From: Candidatus Thalassarchaeaceae archaeon
GTDB taxonomy: Archaea > Thermoplasmatota > Poseidoniia > Poseidoniales > Thalassarchaeaceae
Assembly (NCBI GenBank): GCA_029940695.1
Contig: JAPYUP010000006.1
Span: 1-51,372, forward strand
Direction: 5' to 3'
DNA length: 51,372 bases
In this document: positions 49,663 through 51,372 of the stretch, in pieces
Layout of the letters: every line of letters begins with the position of its first letter
Numbering within the stretch: position 1 is the first letter of the stretch
Translations under genes and position numbers: made by a program
Notes under the pieces: generated by a model
The model's database searches: none
Seen by the model: the letters and a program-made list of their open reading frames with translations, nothing else
Told to the model about the DNA's origin: nothing

Positions 49663-51276
49663 TCAAGCGCTTGGTCCTGTCATTTGATCCGCCTTCACCC
49701 ACTCGTCAAATTGCTCGTCGGTCAACATCTCAAGCTCGAGCGCGCTCTGCCTCAATGTGAGGTCTTTCTCATGCGCGTTCTTGGCTATCTTGGCGGCGTT
49801 GTCGTAACCGATATGAGGATTGAGCGCTGTTACGAGCATCAGTGAGTTCTCTAGGTGCTCGGCAATTTTTCCCTCGTTGGCTATGAGGCCAATCACACAC
49901 CTGTCTGCAAACGAGCGGCAGGTGTCTGAGACGAGTCGGACGCTATGGAGCAGATTGTGAATAATCATTGGCTTGAACACATTGAGTTCGAAGTTGCCTT
50001 GGCTACCACCAATCGAAATAGCGGTGTGATTGCCCATAATCTGGCAGCATACCATCGTCATCGCCTCTGACTGCGTGGGGTTCACCTTCCCAGGCATGAT
50101 GCTCGACCCTGGCTCATTGGCGGGCAGCGCCAACTCCCCGAAGCCACAGCGTGGGCCCGAACCGAGCCACCTGATGTCGTTCGCAATCTTCATCAGCGAA
50201 ACGGCTAGGGTATTGAGCGCTCCAGATGCCGCAACGATTGCGTCGTGTGCGGCGAGCTGTGCGAATTTGTTCTCAGCACTGATGAAAGGGAGTTCGGTCT
50301 TCTCTGCAATCCTATGCGCTACTTGGTCGGCAAAGTTCGGATTCGTGTTCAGACCGGTACCCACCGCTGTTCCACCAAGAGCCAGCTCGAAGAGGTCCAA
50401 GAGTGCATGCTCTACCCTAATGACATCGGCGTCCAGCATGGCAACGTATGCACTGAACTCCTGACCTAGCGTCAAAGGCACTGCATCCATCAGGTGGGTC
50501 CTGCCGATCTTTACTATCCCTCCGAACTCGTTCACCTTTTTTGCGAGGGCTGACCGAAGGTGCGTGACTGCAGGTAGTAGGACGTGGTGTATCTCCTCGG
50601 CCGCGGCGATGTGCATTGCCGTTGGGAAGGTATCGTTGCTCGATTGGGCGTGATTGACGTGGTCGTTGGGGTGAACGGGGGTCTTACTACCAAGCTCGCC
50701 ACCTGCCATCTCGATGGCCCTGTTTGCGATGACCTCGTTGGCGTTCATATTGGTCTGCGTCCCGGAACCAGTCTGCCACACTCTCAGTGGGAAGTGCACG
50801 TCAAGTGAGCCAGAGATGACCTCGTCACAGGCGGCTACGATCAAATCCCCAGTCCCTGGGTCCAACTCTCCGAGACCTACGTTAATCTCTGCTGCGGCTT
50901 GCTTGAGAATCCCGAAAGCCCTGATTACCGATCGAGGCATGGTGTCCTCGCCGATGTCGAAGTTCATCAGCGATCGAGCGGTCTGGGCGCCGTAGTACCT
51001 GTCAGCAGGGACTTCGACGTCGCCCATCGTATCCTTCTCCATTCGAGTTTGGTCTGGTGCAGCCCGTGCTTGCCTAGGCCCGGAATCCGAATCTGCCCTG
51101 CTGGATTCCTTGCGTCCAGCCAGCGAGCCCTCGATCATCCTAGAGACTGTTGCTGAGCGTCCGCTCTCGCGTCCCTTGCCGACCCTCGCATCGAGCCGGA
51201 GGGCCAGTTCCTCTGGTACGCTGATGGTGATGATTCGGCGGTTGCCTGCGCGGTGCTTCGCCATGCCGTTCGTCAT
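49663..51276 (-). CDS. fumC: Class II fumarate hydratase with N-terminal ribbon-helix-helix domain
   Basis: 537 residues, about 75 longer than standard FumC. Residues 80-537 are class II fumarase ([35 protein letters not shown], signature [10 protein letters not shown] and [15 protein letters not shown]), interconverting fumarate and malate. Residues 12-56 read as a ribbon-helix-helix DNA-binding domain: strand RRIITISVP, helix [14 protein letters not shown], turn and helix [17 protein letters not shown] Ser/Asp/Gln-rich linker (57-78) joins them. The frame is continuous; the internal ATG at 51042 has no ribosome-binding site. The ATG at 51276 has none either, so a leaderless transcript from the AT-rich upstream DNA is likely; ATG 51264 is an alternative. 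Autoregulation is suggested by the palindrome at the start. Confidence 0.93.
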   Translation of the reverse strand: MTNGMAKHRAGNRRIITISVPEELALRLDARVGKGRESGRSATVSRMIEGSLAGRKESSRADSDSGPRQARAAPDQTRMEKDTMGDVEVPADRYYGAQTARSLMNFDIGEDTMPRSVIRAFGILKQAAAEINVGLGELDPGTGDLIVAACDEVISGSLDVHFPLRVWQTGSGTQTNMNANEVIANRAIEMAGGELGSKTPVHPNDHVNHAQSSNDTFPTAMHIAAAEEIHHVLLPAVTHLRSALAKKVNEFGGIVKIGRTHLMDAVPLTLGQEFSAYVAMLDADVIRVEHALLDLFELALGGTAVGTGLNTNPNFADQVAHRIAEKTELPFISAENKFAQLAAHDAIVAASGALNTLAVSLMKIANDIRWLGSGPRCGFGELALPANEPGSSIMPGKVNPTQSEAMTMVCCQIMGNHTAISIGGSQGNFELNVFKPMIIHNLLHSVRLVSDTCRSFADRCVIGLIANEGKIAEHLENSLMLVTALNPHIGYDNAAKIAKNAHEKDLTLRQSALELEMLTDEQFDEWVKADQMTGPSA

Positions 51277-51291
51277 TAATTAGTAATTAAT
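51275..51291. promoter_or_regulatory. 17-bp palindrome over the fumC start, possible operator
   Basis: ATTAATTA-G-TAATTAAT, perfect 8-bp arms around one base, overlaps the first two bases of the start codon at 51276. Ribbon-helix-helix proteins bind short inverted repeats. AT-rich DNA makes chance palindromes easier, so support is moderate. Confidence 0.4.
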
Positions 51292-51354
51292 AAATATTAT
51301 TGTAGGTGGGTTGGTACAATTAGTAATTAATAAATATTATTGTAGGTGGGTTGG
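51278..51354 (-). repeat. Tandem 40-bp repeat carrying the fumC promoter
   Basis: Two copies (51278-51314 and 51318-51354) share 37 identical bases at a 40-bp period. Each holds an AT-rich block with a TATA-like AATATTTATTAA (minus strand) and a CCAACCCACCTAC block. The copy next to the gene would place the TATA element about 20-27 nt before the ATG. Confidence 0.8.
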
Positions 51355-51372
51355 CACATCATAGTCGCTCGA

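Noticed and set aside
51278-51354. CRISPR array
   Set aside because: Only two units with a 3-bp spacer; a tandem promoter repeat, not repeat-spacer structure.

Overview
The window looks like chromosome of a planktonic euryarchaeon, most likely Marine Group II (Candidatus Poseidoniales). This is inference from gene content. The archaeal core is clear: rps13-rps4-rps11-rpo3 in archaeal order, pantoate kinase of the archaeal CoA pathway, type II methionine aminopeptidase, KorAB 2-oxoacid:ferredoxin oxidoreductase, and Shine-Dalgarno plus TATA-type signals. It is mixed with genes of bacterial flavour: bacterial-type LeuRS, MaeB, FumC, ATP-type PckA, BolA with a CGFS glutaredoxin, and an M32 carboxypeptidase. 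There are also very long secreted proteins. I see no tRNA, rRNA, CRISPR array, insertion sequence or prophage.

Layout. 1-10032 (minus) holds surface proteins: a thrombospondin-3/Gly-Gln-repeat protein cut by the window edge, a small zinc-ribbon membrane protein, and a 2,865-residue beta-propeller/fibronectin-like protein with one C-terminal membrane anchor and an acidic tail. 10444-14364 holds convergent maeB and pckA. 14475-20587 (plus) holds a 1,246-residue polytopic membrane protein, an anchored FKBP-like protein and a methyltransferase. 20696-24152 (plus) is the ribosomal/RNA polymerase operon followed by pantoate kinase. 24154-28460 (minus) is leuS, a DCC-family protein and a TPD-type nuclease-like protein. 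28454-32771 carries a metallo-beta-lactamase-fold hydrolase, a LETM1-like protein and korAB. 32792-34669 (minus) carries an acetyltransferase and a zinc-ribbon/acidic/TPR-like protein. 34796-38909 (plus) is a tight operon of Upf1-like helicase, RDD protein, TsaC and Map. 39073-41380 (minus) is rpe-bolA-CGFS glutaredoxin-EamA transporter. 41498-45236 holds thioredoxin, a winged-helix/STAND ATPase and a secreted S15 peptidase. 45293-48876 (plus) holds a ferritin-like/VIT1 fusion, an M32 carboxypeptidase and a propeller protein. 48877-49662 has no convincing protein gene and looks like a large structured RNA locus. 49663-51276 (minus) is a class II fumarase with an N-terminal ribbon-helix-helix domain, preceded by a tandem 40-bp promoter repeat.

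Functionally, FumC, MaeB, PckA and KorAB all act at the TCA-cycle/anaplerotic node, with Rpe for pentose phosphates. This fits a heterotroph that degrades proteins (S15 and M32 peptidases) and runs gluconeogenesis from organic acids. Thioredoxin, BolA/glutaredoxin and ferritin-VIT1 point to redox and iron handling. The most unusual items are the RHH-fumarase fusion with a palindrome at its own start, the structured RNA-like locus at about 48,936-49,560, the archaeal LETM1-like and TPD/CDIN1-like proteins, and the two identical inverted repeats near the left end.
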